Shown here one piece after another: positions 17,669 to 26,820 of a stretch of DNA of 64,000 nt (its first letter is position 1; the number at the start of each line of letters is the position of its first letter). A program made the translations under genes and the position numbers. The stretch spans positions 8,118-72,117 of the forward strand of contig CAXUHG010000013.1 in assembly GCA_964250805.1 (NCBI GenBank), in the 5' to 3' direction. The notes beneath the pieces were generated by a model. The model made no database searches and had not been told where the DNA came from. It saw nothing but the letters and a program-made list of their open reading frames with translations. This DNA is from JBBQVS01 sp964250805. GTDB taxonomy: Bacteria; Chloroflexota; Ktedonobacteria; Ktedonobacterales; Ktedonobacteraceae.

Positions 17669-18760
17669 TTACACGCATTCGCTTAACGAAAGGTTGCCAT
17701 TTACGCTACGAAGTTTCATAAGTGCAACAACCTCTAGTTGGCGTACACGCTCACGCGAAATGCCTAGTTCTTTACCCACTTCGAGTAAAGTACGGCTGCG
17801 TCCATCGCCAATGCCGTAGCGTAGCGTGATAACCGCTCGTTCGCGCGGCGTCAACATGGCTAGAGCTTTATGAAGTTCTTCGCCGAGCAAATGCTGCGAA
17901 GCTGTTTCAGAAGGTGCAGGAGTTGTGCTATCTTCAAGCGTATCCGCCAGAGAATAACGTGCCTCTTCGTCAACCGGAGCGTCGAGCGATACCGGTTGCT
18001 CGATGACACCAAGTAAGTCTGCCACTTCGTCAACGGAAATGTTACATGCCTCGGCTATCTGCTCTGGCAAAGGGTCAAGACCATTCTCCTGCGAAAGTTG
18101 CGCCGCGATACGACGTACCTTACGTAGGCGCGTCGCGACATGCTCAGGCAAGTGAATCAGCCTTGACTGCTCACCAGCCGCTCGGCTCACTGCTTGCCGT
18201 ATCCACCATGTCGCGTAGGTTCCAAAGTGGCAACCGCGCTGGTAGTCGAACTTCTCGGCGGCACGCATCAAACCCAAATTGCCCTCTTGAATAAGATCAT
18301 TGAGAGGAACGCCTGTGCTGGTGTAACGCCGCGCTATCGCAATCACGAGGCGCAGGTTCGATTCGATAAGCTTGCGCCGACATCGTTCGTCGCCAGCCGC
18401 CGCTCGTTGTGCAAGGTCAATTTCTTCTGCATGCGTCAGCAGGCCCAGTCCTCGAATGTCGCGGAGATAGCTTTGAAATGCATCTTCGTTTCCTGTCGCT
18501 TGCCGCGCTGCAAGTGTTCGTGTTGTACGCGAGTGCGATGGATGTTCTACAACATCGTCCTCGTCTTCCTCATCATCTAGCAGAGCCTCCTCTCCTATCG
18601 TATCAATCGGTAGGAGTGGTTCGGTGTTTCGCTCTACTGTCTCCTTGACTAGGTTGGTATCAAAGGCGGATGAAATGGCGGATGAGAACACATCCAAATT
18701 ATCTGTTTCTGGATTGGCTCTCATTCTATGAACATCACTAACAGGATTTCCAGTAGCCAT
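17669..18760 (-). CDS. RNA polymerase sigma factor, sigma-70 family (group 1/2 type)
   Basis: A 363-residue sigma factor. An acidic N-terminal stretch (about 55-72) precedes region 1.2 (SYLRDIRGLGLLTHAEEIDLAQR). Region 2 follows with RKLIESNLRLVIAIARRY, DLIQEGNLGLMRAAEKFDYQRG and FGTYATWWIRQAVSRA, then region 3 and region 4 with LTPRERAVITLRYG and LEVGKELGISRERVRQLE. All core motifs are intact, and the length suits a SigA-like or secondary sigma. The ATG at 18760 has AAGGGAGCG upstream. It stands alone and is followed by a palindrome. Whether it is the housekeeping factor cannot be decided here. Confidence 0.92.
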   Translation of the reverse strand: MATGNPVSDVHRMRANPETDNLDVFSSAISSAFDTNLVKETVERNTEPLLPIDTIGEEALLDDEEDEDDVVEHPSHSRTTRTLAARQATGNEDAFQSYLRDIRGLGLLTHAEEIDLAQRAAAGDERCRRKLIESNLRLVIAIARRYTSTGVPLNDLIQEGNLGLMRAAEKFDYQRGCHFGTYATWWIRQAVSRAAGEQSRLIHLPEHVATRLRKVRRIAAQLSQENGLDPLPEQIAEACNISVDEVADLLGVIEQPVSLDAPVDEEARYSLADTLEDSTTPAPSETASQHLLGEELHKALAMLTPRERAVITLRYGIGDGRSRTLLEVGKELGISRERVRQLEVVALMKLRSVNGNLSLSECV

Positions 18761-19101
18761 AAATCCACGCTCCCTTCAGGAAACTTCCCGACAAAATCAG
18801 CCTGTCGGTTTCCATATGGCTTTATTGTGAGTACACTCACTGATAGAGTACTTTACTAGTACTCATGTGTACGTATCCACTCTTCTATGTTTACTATATA
18901 GTCTAAGATATAGGGCGGTTCATAGCGTCGGGTACTTACCCTACATTCTCTCAGGTTATAACCTGATATTTTTGCGTCTTTCTCTTCTAAAAACGCGTCT
19001 GAATGGCAAAGAAACGTTTCCAACAGCGTAAATAAATATAATCATATATAGAAATTTGCGCTTCTAATTAAGACGCTGTAGGAAGTACGAATTGGGTAAT
19101 C
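18761..19101. promoter_or_regulatory. sigma-gene leader with hairpin and a 16-bp palindrome
   Basis: Just upstream of the sigma factor start (minus strand) a leader hairpin can form between GGAAAC and GTTTCC and between CGACA and TGTCG (about 18779-18814), close to the ribosome binding site. Further upstream, TCAGGTTATAACCTGA (18951-18966) is a perfect palindrome that could be an operator. No clear -35/-10 pair was fixed. The rest is AT-rich and appears non-coding. Confidence 0.4.
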
Positions 19102-19440
19102 TTATGAGGGCTGTGTTGAATTCTCCTCGTCGAAAGGATCATGTACGCCATGCCCACGATCATACATCAGTTGTACTGGATCGCCCTCGTGAGCCTCGAA
19201 GTTTGGTCGTATTGTCCACTCTTGCTTCTGCTCTTCCGCTTCCGTCATGTGCAATTGGACCCGTTCGTTTTCGATTGTATTTATCGCATTGTATGGAATG
19301 TAACGATCTCCAAACGGAAGAATACCTTTGTGTAGCTTGAACGAATCTTCATAGACATCTTCGATGCGTCCCAACTCTTTGTTGTCAGATGAGTAGACTT
19401 GCATATGCTTCCGTACATTGTGCTGGCTCCACGTTGTCAT
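19102..19440 (-). CDS. PRC-barrel-like / DUF2171-type protein
   Basis: A 112-residue soluble protein. The N-terminal half (QVYSSDNKELGRIEDVYED, then YIPYNAINTIENERVQLHM) follows the PRC-barrel pattern of a short beta barrel with a G-x-I/V turn. The C-terminal half is acidic and His-rich. PRC-barrel proteins act in RNA processing or stress adaptation in other bacteria; no specific role is supported here. It is monocistronic and faces toward the sigma gene. Confidence 0.65.
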   Translation of the reverse strand: MTTWSQHNVRKHMQVYSSDNKELGRIEDVYEDSFKLHKGILPFGDRYIPYNAINTIENERVQLHMTEAEEQKQEWTIRPNFEAHEGDPVQLMYDRGHGVHDPFDEENSTQPS

Positions 19441-19679
19441 GCTGAATCCTCACTTTCAATTGCTGCCGTAATGCGCGATTATCTATTTGCTTTCACGTCA
19501 TTTTATATGGAAAAGTTTCATCAAAGAACTTAGATAACCAATATGTCACATCGTAAGCACTATGCCTTATCATTCCAGTATCATTGTACATCAGAGGTTT
19601 AATAGGCGTTTTTGTATATATTGCGAGGGCTTGCCAAATCGCAATTCACCATGTAATATAGTAAGTACAAAAAGAAAAA
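19441..19679. other. intergenic region before the valS leader
   Basis: AT-rich spacer between the divergent PRC-barrel gene and the T-box leader. It should contain the valS promoter; the segment around TGTAATATAGTAAG (19651-19664) is a plausible -10 region but no confident -35 was found. Confidence 0.3.
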
Positions 19680-19807
19680 TTCGACTTAGAACGAGCGGAG
19701 TACAGGGAAACCATTCGCCAGAGAAAAGAGGCCATCGGGTGCGAGCCTCTTCCGCATAAGCCCCTCGAACGTGGCTCGGAAGTCGAACAACCTAAGTGGT
19801 GCATCCT

Positions 19808-19831
19808 GTAGGGGCCTGATTTATCACGCCC
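19808..19831. repeat. half copy of the GTAGGGRCC palindrome inside the T-box leader
   Basis: One arm, GTAGGGGCCTGATTTATCAC and four more bases, lies between stem I and the antiterminator. No complementary arm was found nearby. Confidence 0.6.
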
Positions 19832-19951
19832 TTCGTTCTCAAGTAACACACGATAAGTTGTTCCGGTCTAGCCCGTTATCGCTAACTGAAGGCTATTCAG
19901 CTCATACGTTGGTTGGGGAGTTGGATATCGAACTAAGGTGGTACCACGAGC

Positions 19952-19989
19952 AACACTGCCCTCGTCCTTATGAGGTGGCAGTGTTTTTT
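19952..19989 (+). terminator. T-box regulated intrinsic terminator
   Basis: AACACTGCC (19952-19960) pairs with GGCAGTGTT (19977-19985) and is followed by a run of T. An inner CTC/GAG pair sits in the loop. It competes with the antiterminator that contains the T-box sequence. Confidence 0.85.
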
Positions 19990-20007
19990 AGTACATAGAA
20001 AGGTACT

Positions 20008-22395
20008 ATGCTCATGTTGCCCAACCGTTATAATTTCCGCGAAAGCGAGCCTGAACTGGCTCGTCTCTGGTCCGAGGCCGACATCTATAGCTTCGATAGC
20101 CTCGGCTCTGGCCCTGTCTACACCATTGATACGCCGCCAGCCACCGTTTCTGGCGAGCTACATCTTGGTCATTGCTACTCCTATACGCAGACCGACGTTA
20201 TCGCACGCTTTCAGCGCATGCGCGGTAAACGTGTCCTCTATCCAATGGGTTTTGACGACAACGGTTTGCCGACGGAACGCTTCGTTGAGAAGACGATTTC
20301 ACGGAAGGCGACCGAGATGGACACGCAGGAATTTATCACCGCCTGTCTTGAACTGACGCAACAGACAGAAGACCGCTTCGAGACTCTCTGGCGCAAACTT
20401 GGACTGAGCGTCGATTGGCATTCCCGCTATTCCACGCTCTCACCTACTACTCAACGTGTCTCGCAAGCATCGTTTATTCAACTCTATTCAACTGGACATG
20501 CCTATACCCAGACGGCACCAACGCTCTGGTGTCCACAGTGCCAGACCGCGATTGCACAGGCGGAGGTCGATGATATTACGCTTCCAACACAATTCTCAAC
20601 ACTTGCCTTTCAAACGCAGGATGGCGACATCTTGCCTATAGCCACAACACGTCCAGAATTGCTACCAGCTTGTGTCGCCATTTTCGTTTCTCCACAGGAC
20701 GCGCGTTATGTCCATCTTATCGGTAGTAGCGCATTCATCGAGAGCGCGGCCTTCTCACAACAAGCACGTATTGAGGTTCCTATTCTTGCCGACGAGCTAG
20801 CCGATCCCACCAAGGGGACAGGTGCCGTTATGTGTTGCACCTTCGGCGACTCCACCGATGTTTCCTGGTGGCGCACTCATGCGCTACCTCTACGTGCCGC
20901 GATTGGGCGCGATGGACGTATGACTGCTCTTGCTGGCTCGTTCGCGGGTCTGTCTATTCCTGCAGCGCGAAAACAGATGTTACAGCACCTCGCTGAAACG
21001 AGTCGTATTCTGCAGCAAGAGACGATAGAGCATACCGTTGGTACGCATGAGCGTTGTGGTACGCCCGTTGAGTACCTGCATACGCGGCAGTGGTTCATTC
21101 GTGTTCTCGACCAGAAGCAACGCTTTATCGAGGCTGGTTGCCAGATAACGTGGCAACCTGACTATATGCGTATCCGCTACGAACACTGGGTTGAACATCT
21201 GCAATGGGATTGGTGCATCTCGCGTCAACGCTTCCTCGGCGTTCCCTTTCCCGCATGGACATGCAAACAGTGTGGAGAAATTCTGCTTGCAACGCTCGAT
21301 CAACTGCCCGTTGACCCAAGACGCACGCAACCTACACAACTATGTCTATGCGGTTCGAGCGAGTTCGAGCCTGAACACGATGTCATGGACACATGGGCTA
21401 CGTCCTCCTGCACTCCGCTCCTCATCAGTGGCTGGCTCGATGATTCATCGGAGTTCTCGCGTCGTTTTCCCATGAGCTTGCGACCACAGGCGCACGACAT
21501 CATCCGTACATGGGCATTCTATAGTATCGTAAAATCCCTTTATCACACGAATGAGATTCCGTGGCATACACTGATGATTTCAGGACATGCTCTATCAACC
21601 GAGCGCAGTAAGCTTTCTAAGTCAAAAGGTCAGAAGGCAGGTAGCCCTATGCAGATTATCGAGCAAGAGTCAGCCGACGCTTTGCGTTATTGGGCGACCT
21701 CTGTCAAAACGGGCAACGATACGCCCTTTAACCCTGAAATGCTCGCCAACGGGCGTCGCCTCGTCACCAAGTTGTGGAGCGCAAGCCGTTTTGCCGAAGC
21801 CCGCCTTGCCGACTTCTCTCCTGGTGCGCAGCCCGACATGCTCTTGCCCACTGATCGCTGGCTGCTTTCTCGTCTGGCTCATACCATTGAGTTTGCCACG
21901 AAAGAGCTAGAGAACGGAGAATACGCTACAGCGCGTGCCGAGATCGAACGCTTTTTCTGGTCCGATCTCTGCGATAACTACCTGGAACTGGCAAAGGCGC
22001 GTCTCTATCAGGAAGCAGGAGAGCAGCATATCGCCGCGCAATGGACACTGTATCAAGCACTGTTGACAACGCTGCTCTTGTTGGCTCCGTATCTGCCCTA
22101 TATCACGGAAAAAATTTACCAAGAACTCTTCCGTGCTAGAGAAGGTAGTCTCTCACTTCACCGCATGTTATGGCCTTCGACACAGAATGCATGGCGAGAT
22201 GAAGACGCCGAAGAGACAGGCAAAACGATTCTCGAACTCTTGCGCACCGTTCGCCGCTCCAAAGCCGAGCAAGGCATTTCCGTTGGTGCGGAGATCGAGA
22301 CGCTACCCATCGACATGCAACAAAAAACTGCACAGCAACGTGCCGACATGAAAGCATCGCTTGTAGACCTGAAAAGTGCTAAAAGAGCTATATAA
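20008..22395 (+). CDS. valS: valine--tRNA ligase
   Basis: Class I aminoacyl-tRNA synthetase of 795 residues. The HIGH motif appears as HLGH near residue 52 and the KMSKS motif as KLSKSKG near residue 538. IATTRPELLPA belongs to the editing (CP1) domain, and zinc-binding CPQC and CKQC pairs are visible. The C-terminal anticodon-binding domain follows and the protein ends with a short helical region, shorter than the 880-950 residues of many bacterial ValRS, so the long C-terminal coiled coil is missing. The assignment to valine over isoleucine or leucine is supported by the GUG T-box specifier. The start has AAAGG five bases upstream. Confidence 0.92.
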   Translation: MLMLPNRYNFRESEPELARLWSEADIYSFDSLGSGPVYTIDTPPATVSGELHLGHCYSYTQTDVIARFQRMRGKRVLYPMGFDDNGLPTERFVEKTISRKATEMDTQEFITACLELTQQTEDRFETLWRKLGLSVDWHSRYSTLSPTTQRVSQASFIQLYSTGHAYTQTAPTLWCPQCQTAIAQAEVDDITLPTQFSTLAFQTQDGDILPIATTRPELLPACVAIFVSPQDARYVHLIGSSAFIESAAFSQQARIEVPILADELADPTKGTGAVMCCTFGDSTDVSWWRTHALPLRAAIGRDGRMTALAGSFAGLSIPAARKQMLQHLAETSRILQQETIEHTVGTHERCGTPVEYLHTRQWFIRVLDQKQRFIEAGCQITWQPDYMRIRYEHWVEHLQWDWCISRQRFLGVPFPAWTCKQCGEILLATLDQLPVDPRRTQPTQLCLCGSSEFEPEHDVMDTWATSSCTPLLISGWLDDSSEFSRRFPMSLRPQAHDIIRTWAFYSIVKSLYHTNEIPWHTLMISGHALSTERSKLSKSKGQKAGSPMQIIEQESADALRYWATSVKTGNDTPFNPEMLANGRRLVTKLWSASRFAEARLADFSPGAQPDMLLPTDRWLLSRLAHTIEFATKELENGEYATARAEIERFFWSDLCDNYLELAKARLYQEAGEQHIAAQWTLYQALLTTLLLLAPYLPYITEKIYQELFRAREGSLSLHRMLWPSTQNAWRDEDAEETGKTILELLRTVRRSKAEQGISVGAEIETLPIDMQQKTAQQRADMKASLVDLKSAKRAI

Positions 22396-22406
22396 ATTCT
22401 TCTATT

Positions 22407-22465
22407 TAAAAAACGGTTTGCAGCCTTTGAGAAACACGTTGCTAAAAGGCTGCAAACCGTTTTTA
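22407..22465 (+). terminator. intrinsic terminator after valS
   Basis: The arms around AACGGTTTGCAGCCTTT and its complement AAAGGCTGCAAACCGTT are separated by a short loop, with A-run before and T-run after. It can serve both valS and the convergent gene. Confidence 0.85.
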
Positions 22466-22474
22466 CAATATTCA

Positions 22475-23026
22475 CTACCAGACGGCGAGGAACGCCAGCG
22501 TCAAACCATAGAAGAAAAACAATGTACCAAATCCTAAATCCATAAGTATCTTTGTCGTCTGTGGCACCTCTGGTACCAGCAAGAACAACACGAAACCCAT
22601 TGCTGTAGCAATCGCCCAGCCTATCACGCGCTGCGAACTCCGCAAACGTGGTGGAGGTTTGGAGACGAAGAGGCGCATCGTCATGTATGCAGTGCCACCA
22701 ATCAGAAGGAGTATACCAAGGCAAAAGGCAAATTGTGGTCCTACAACATCGTAAATGCTTCCATACAGACCAAAGGTTGCGATCAGTAACCCTAAGAAAG
22801 CGAAACACTCTCTCATAAATCGTACCGCAACCATTCTCGTCGTAAGTGTACGCTCTAGTACAATCTGTTTTCGCACAGGGCGTGCTGGAAGTTGTGGCGG
22901 TGGAACTACGTTGGAGTCGGGTGCTACTGGCTCATACATAGCGAGGGCTGGCAAAAATAGGCCACAGCGTTCACAATATGCCTGCGTCCCAATTTGCTGA
23001 AAGCCACAGCGCGTACACGCTGCCAT
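22475..23026 (-). CDS. zinc-ribbon membrane protein
   Basis: A 183-residue protein starting MAACTRCG. Two CxxC pairs (CTRC, CERC) form an N-terminal zinc ribbon of about 25 residues. A Pro-rich basic linker follows, then four hydrophobic segments from about residue 65 to the end. The ATG at 23026 is chosen because AAGGGA lies nine bases upstream; the longer frame has poor initiation signals. Proteins of this layout are common but functionally uncharacterised. It is convergent with valS. Confidence 0.65.
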   Translation of the reverse strand: MAACTRCGFQQIGTQAYCERCGLFLPALAMYEPVAPDSNVVPPPQLPARPVRKQIVLERTLTTRMVAVRFMRECFAFLGLLIATFGLYGSIYDVVGPQFAFCLGILLLIGGTAYMTMRLFVSKPPPRLRSSQRVIGWAIATAMGFVLFLLVPEVPQTTKILMDLGFGTLFFFYGLTLAFLAVW

Positions 23027-23262
23027 CTGGTCACTTCCCTTAAAAACAAACCGTTTTATATGCATATTGCTCATACCTTCAAGTACGAAGAAAAATAGGT
23101 GTTCTATATCAGCATTATGCCACAAAGTTTTTCCATTGTCGATAGGTACAGTGCAACTCAACAAAATAAGTCTATATTTTCTTGCTACTATTTGGTATCA
23201 TGCACAAGAGCATCATTCCTTCCTTGTGCTTATAATGGCGGTAGGGCTTTTTGGAGAGAACT

Positions 23263-24198
23263 ATGAATTTGCAAAACCTGCGTGTCTTTTTGAAGGTGGC
23301 AGAGCTTGAACATATTACGCGTGCATCGGAAGAACTCGGTCTGAGTCAACCAGCGGTGACAAAAACAATTCAAAGCCTGGAACACGAGATTGGCCTGGAA
23401 CTCATCGAGCGGCAGGGGCGACGCATCGCCCTTACTCATGCTGGTCGTATGGTTCAGAGTTACGCACGCAGAATATTTACCCTGGAACATGAGATGGAAG
23501 ACGCGCTGAATATGCTCCGTGATGTTGATGGGGGAGAGGTCACGCTTGCCGCGAATACTACCACAGGCGTCTACCTGCTTCCTCCAATTGTCGCTCGCTT
23601 TCGACTGCGCTATCCCCAGGTAGCTCTGAATATTGCCATTCTCAATTCACGCGAAATCGTCGAGGAGACACTCAACTGGAACCTTGATATAGGGCTTGTA
23701 GAGACCGAGCCATCGAATTTGCCCGCAGGTTTGAGCGTCGAGGTCTTTTCTTACGATGAACTGATTCTGGTGGTGTCGCCTCAGCATTCTTGGACTCAAC
23801 TTCCGTCGCTACAGCCACAACTGCTAGCTAATGGCGAACTATTATTGCGCGAACAGGGTAGCGGCATTCGCGAGATTATCGAACGCGCCCTACAAGCCTA
23901 CAACGTGAAAGTGCGTCCAATGCTCACCTTGACCGATAACGAGGCAATCAAGCAGATGGTGATGAGCGGTGTTGGAGCTGCAATGGTTTCGTCCCTTACT
24001 GTAAAGCGCGAGCTAGCCAACGGCGACCTTGTACATCTTCCTATAGCCGAACTAGAACTGCACCCGCAGCTCAGCCTCATTCGACGTACCGAAAAACAAC
24101 TCTCACGCTCAGCCCAGGCGTTCTATACCTTCCTGCGTCCCATTCTTGACAAAGATAGAGGTGAGGATGTTCAACAGGAACACCATTCAGTGTTGTAA
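23263..24198 (+). CDS. LysR family transcriptional regulator
   Basis: A 311-residue regulator. The N-terminal winged HTH (LRVFLKVAELEHITRASEELGLSQPAVTKTIQSLE) is typical LysR, followed by the periplasmic-binding-like effector domain with EIVEETLNWNLDIGLVE and ENEAIKQ-like segments. The ATG at 23263 has GGAGAG upstream; an in-frame TTG lies 12 bases earlier. It stands alone, with no divergent target gene recognised immediately upstream, where the zinc-ribbon gene is divergent at more than 200 bases. The effector is unknown. Confidence 0.9.
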   Translation: MNLQNLRVFLKVAELEHITRASEELGLSQPAVTKTIQSLEHEIGLELIERQGRRIALTHAGRMVQSYARRIFTLEHEMEDALNMLRDVDGGEVTLAANTTTGVYLLPPIVARFRLRYPQVALNIAILNSREIVEETLNWNLDIGLVETEPSNLPAGLSVEVFSYDELILVVSPQHSWTQLPSLQPQLLANGELLLREQGSGIREIIERALQAYNVKVRPMLTLTDNEAIKQMVMSGVGAAMVSSLTVKRELANGDLVHLPIAELELHPQLSLIRRTEKQLSRSAQAFYTFLRPILDKDRGEDVQQEHHSVL

Positions 24199-24243
24199 TA
24201 CATCCATTTTCAACCTTCATCTGCACCGTCTAAAAGTGGGGAT

Positions 24244-24324
24244 GCAAGGGGTGGCTAACCCCTTGCCTGGGGTCTGGGGCTGTGCCCCAGTTTCTCTTTT
24301 CCACTCGCCGCCGTAGGCGGCGAG
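24244..24324. repeat. cluster of three short hairpins
   Basis: Three consecutive GC-rich inverted repeats: GCAAGGGG/CCCCTTGC (24244-24266), CTGGGG/CCCCAG (24267-24290), and CTCGCCGCC/GGCGGCGAG (24304-24324). It follows the LysR gene and may terminate it. It looks like an extragenic repetitive element. Confidence 0.65.
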
Positions 24325-24353
24325 TAACAAATATATGACCACACACCTATAAA

Positions 24354-24382
24354 TTGACAAACGGGAAAGACATGTCTACAAT
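24354..24382 (+). promoter_or_regulatory. sigma-70 promoter of the pentapeptide-repeat gene
   Basis: TTGACA (24354-24359) and TACAAT (24377-24382) are separated by exactly 17 bases, giving a leader of about 75 bases. Confidence 0.7.
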
Positions 24383-24462
24383 ACTTCATAAGGCTATCAA
24401 AGGGGTAATAGTAGAGAGGTTGGGGAAAAACGACACAGCACACTTGTTGAGAAGGAAACGGT

Positions 24463-25056
24463 ATGGCAAACCTGCAACAGTACGCTCTCCTCGAAGAAAG
24501 TATAGAGACCTGGAATTCATGGAGAAAAAAGCACCCAGGTACACGACCCGACTTGAGCGGTATCAGTATCATCCAAGCACATCTTCTCCATGTCGATTTC
24601 AGCAGAGTAGATTTGAGTGGTGCCCGTCTCTCCAAAGCGGATTTGAGCGAGTCAGATTTGAGTGAAGCTAACCTCTCTGAAACGGTTCTCTATCGAGCCA
24701 CTTTGCATCAAGCGAATTTGAGTAAGGCCAATCTCAGTCAAGCGTTTCTTGTCAGGAGTGAGCTAATTCGGGCTAACTTAAAAGGTGCTAACTTAAAAGG
24801 TGCTAACCTCTGCAAAGCCGATATCTACAAAGCCGACCTTGCGTTTGCTAATCTCAACGGCACCAACCTAAGCGAAGCAAACCTGAGCGGCTCTTCTCTG
24901 AACGGGGCTAGCCTGTATAGAGCCAATCTCAAGGATGCTGACTTGAGCGAGAGCGATCTCAGCGGCACGATTCTGGATGAAGCGAATCTGAAAGGAGCCA
25001 CGTACACCGAAGAGCAGCTTCTACAGGCCAAATCGTATAAAAACGTTATACGCTAG
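24463..25056 (+). CDS. pentapeptide repeat protein
   Basis: A 197-residue protein. After an N-terminal segment (about 1-28, LLEESIETWNSWRKKHPG), residues 29-180 consist of tandem A(D/N)LSx-type pentapeptides with Leu at the central position, predicted to form a right-handed quadrilateral beta helix. The start follows GAGAAGGAAACGGT. Some family members mimic DNA and protect gyrase, but no such role can be read from sequence. The last 11 bases overlap the 3' end of the convergent FIST gene. Confidence 0.9.
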   Translation: MANLQQYALLEESIETWNSWRKKHPGTRPDLSGISIIQAHLLHVDFSRVDLSGARLSKADLSESDLSEANLSETVLYRATLHQANLSKANLSQAFLVRSELIRANLKGANLKGANLCKADIYKADLAFANLNGTNLSEANLSGSSLNGASLYRANLKDADLSESDLSGTILDEANLKGATYTEEQLLQAKSYKNVIR

Positions 25057-26197
25057 CGACGACCTCTTCGCTCTCCGAGAAGGTCGTAATCGTCATCGTC
25101 TGGTTATGCAATTTGCACATCGCTCCTGCTGTAAAAGGAGAAATTTCGCCATAGGAGTAGAAACCAGTGAGCAGCGTCTGATCACCCATAACGGCACGTA
25201 CTCCTTTCACCTCTTCGTCGATGCGCTGCTTGAGAACCAACTTTCGCCCCACACAACTGATGAGGATCGCTAATTCTGGCGAGGTGGAAATCGTTCCGTA
25301 ACTCGTCCTCGCCGCTCCCACCGCTCCGTCTACCAGTCGGTCAAAGTCGGCACGCATAAAGCGTGTCTCCACGCCCTCAGGCACATCGCCAGCAAACGTG
25401 ATGCTCTGCTCCGCTTCGTTAACGGACAAAATTGTTCTTACAACCGGATCAGAGCCATCAGAAGCAAGTAGACACAATGGAAAAAGTAGCCCCGTAGCAG
25501 GCAACCCCTGTGCATACTCACCAAGATAGGCTTTATACAGCGACAAAGCTGACTTGCCATCTAGCTGGTACAGGACGTTCCCTTTTGAGCGCGTAATTGT
25601 GCGTACAGGACCGAAGGTGTCCCAGCCACCCAATGACCCATAGCCCACACGAAGGTGCTTGCTATAGAAGCCCAGCACAACGATGCTCTCCGTCTCCAAC
25701 TGATTTTCCCAGACTATCAGCGTCTCCTGAAACCTATCGCCATCGCCAGAAAGCCCTCCAGTAATCGTCACATGTGGAGGCAGGTGACGCGTCAAGCCAG
25801 CAACGAGATCGCTACCATTGATATTCACGCCTCGTGCGAGTACAAACACATGCACGAGATTGTCCTTATCAAGCTCCTGCGCCAGCAGTTCGCCCGCCTG
25901 AAAGTCACTCATACCCTTCTGAGGCTTGATACGCACGCCATGTAGCGTCGTATGTTCAAACTGAATCGCCGTTGCAACCAAAGAATCGTCAAATACCTGT
26001 GTATGAGAGATTTCGCCAGCAGTCGAACAGCCGAGGAGATGAGCCTTTGGATATGCCCTTTGAACCTCTTGTAGCAAGGACTGCTGTTTGAGGAGGGAAG
26101 GACTGCCAAAGAGTAGTACCAGTTGTGCCGCGCGCAATGTGCCGGGGGCAGTCGGCTCCCACGAGTTAGCTTGCCAGCGCATGTGATCTAGTTTCAT
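25046..26197 (-). CDS. FIST sensory domain protein
   Basis: A 383-residue soluble protein. The N-terminal FIST domain includes AHLLGCSTAGEI and TITGGLSGDGDRF, and the C-terminal FIST_C domain includes LTGFYSYGEISP. In the family these domains are thought to bind small ligands such as amino acids upstream of signalling. No output domain is fused here. It is convergent with the pentapeptide gene, overlapping by 11 bases. Confidence 0.88.
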   Translation of the reverse strand: MKLDHMRWQANSWEPTAPGTLRAAQLVLLFGSPSLLKQQSLLQEVQRAYPKAHLLGCSTAGEISHTQVFDDSLVATAIQFEHTTLHGVRIKPQKGMSDFQAGELLAQELDKDNLVHVFVLARGVNINGSDLVAGLTRHLPPHVTITGGLSGDGDRFQETLIVWENQLETESIVVLGFYSKHLRVGYGSLGGWDTFGPVRTITRSKGNVLYQLDGKSALSLYKAYLGEYAQGLPATGLLFPLCLLASDGSDPVVRTILSVNEAEQSITFAGDVPEGVETRFMRADFDRLVDGAVGAARTSYGTISTSPELAILISCVGRKLVLKQRIDEEVKGVRAVMGDQTLLTGFYSYGEISPFTAGAMCKLHNQTMTITTFSESEEVVASV

Positions 26198-26557
26198 TAT
26201 TTTTCCTGAATCATGGTCAGCAATGCTGGCCTACTTTTCGTGACAGAGGAGCAAAAGAGCATTCTGGGTTCAGCAAGATATCTTCAAAAAATAGTATCGT
26301 ACTTACAAATAATAGTACTCTTATCTTATGTAACAGTAAAGATGAATAGTACTTAATACTCACATATGGCTATTACATGTATTCGAGGTTACATATTCCT
26401 CCTTGACGCCAACATTAGGGCGTGCTAACATCTAAGTGTAAACATTAGATAGTAGCACGCCCAACTAGCTGAAAAGAGACCAACCTCTCGCCGTGAGCGA
26501 GCATTCCTCACGCTCCAAGACGCGCCTCTTCATTCAAAGACGAAAGAGAACAAAGCC
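26198..26557. other. intergenic region with an inverted repeat
   Basis: Spacer between divergent FIST and zinc-finger genes. GGGCGTGCT (26418-26426) and AGCACGCCC (26454-26462) form a hairpin with an imperfect inner stem. The AT-rich part 26280-26360 likely holds the FIST promoter. Nothing else was recognised. Confidence 0.45.
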
Positions 26558-26782
26558 ATGCTTCTTTTCAGCACAACCACAACCTGCTCGCAATGCAACA
26601 AAAACCTCAATCGGTGGAACGCGGAGACCTGCTCCTCCTGTGGCAAAATCATCTGTAGCCAGCACGCCCACCTCGTGAAACGCTCGCATAGTCGTGTGTT
26701 ATATGCGGTGTGTGAGGGGTGTACGAAGGGGAATGTAGGGGTTGCGCAAGAGAGCGAATTCAGCAAGCACCATAAATATTAA
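26558..26782 (+). CDS. mini zinc-finger protein (cross-brace type)
   Basis: A 74-residue protein. Four evenly spaced ligand pairs, CSQC, CSSC, CSQH and CEGC, cover residues 10-55. This spacing resembles FYVE/RING-like cross-brace or treble-clef folds binding two zinc ions. The flanks are short and polar. There is an ATG with AAAGAG upstream. No close family was recognised; function is unknown. Confidence 0.6.
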   Translation: MLLFSTTTTCSQCNKNLNRWNAETCSSCGKIICSQHAHLVKRSHSRVLYAVCEGCTKGNVGVAQESEFSKHHKY

Positions 26783-26820
26783 ATCATTTTCATAAGCCCC
26801 GAAGCTTATCCACTGCAAGT

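Larger units (their letters stand above)
19680..19990 (+). ncRNA. T-box riboswitch leader, valine-specific (GUG specifier)
   Basis: A tRNA-sensing leader upstream of valS. The base of stem I is TTCGACTT (19680-19687) paired with AAGTCGAA (19780-19787). CGAG/CTCG forms the next helix, AGTA (19699-19702) is the S-turn, and the opposing specifier loop reads GAAC-GTG-G, placing the codon GTG at 19771-19773. The conserved T-box AAGGTGGTACCACG is at 19935-19948, followed by the terminator. A GUG (Val) specifier agrees with the downstream synthetase. In the family, uncharged tRNA pairs with the specifier and the T-box to stop termination. Confidence 0.88.

Noticed and set aside
18951..18966. 16-bp palindrome as a sigma-gene operator
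   Set aside because: It is recorded only as part of the leader region. No promoter was fixed next to it and no regulator is linked, so function is not claimed.
24244..24324. Possible CRISPR-like repeats in the hairpin cluster
   Set aside because: The three hairpins differ in sequence and there are no regular spacers.
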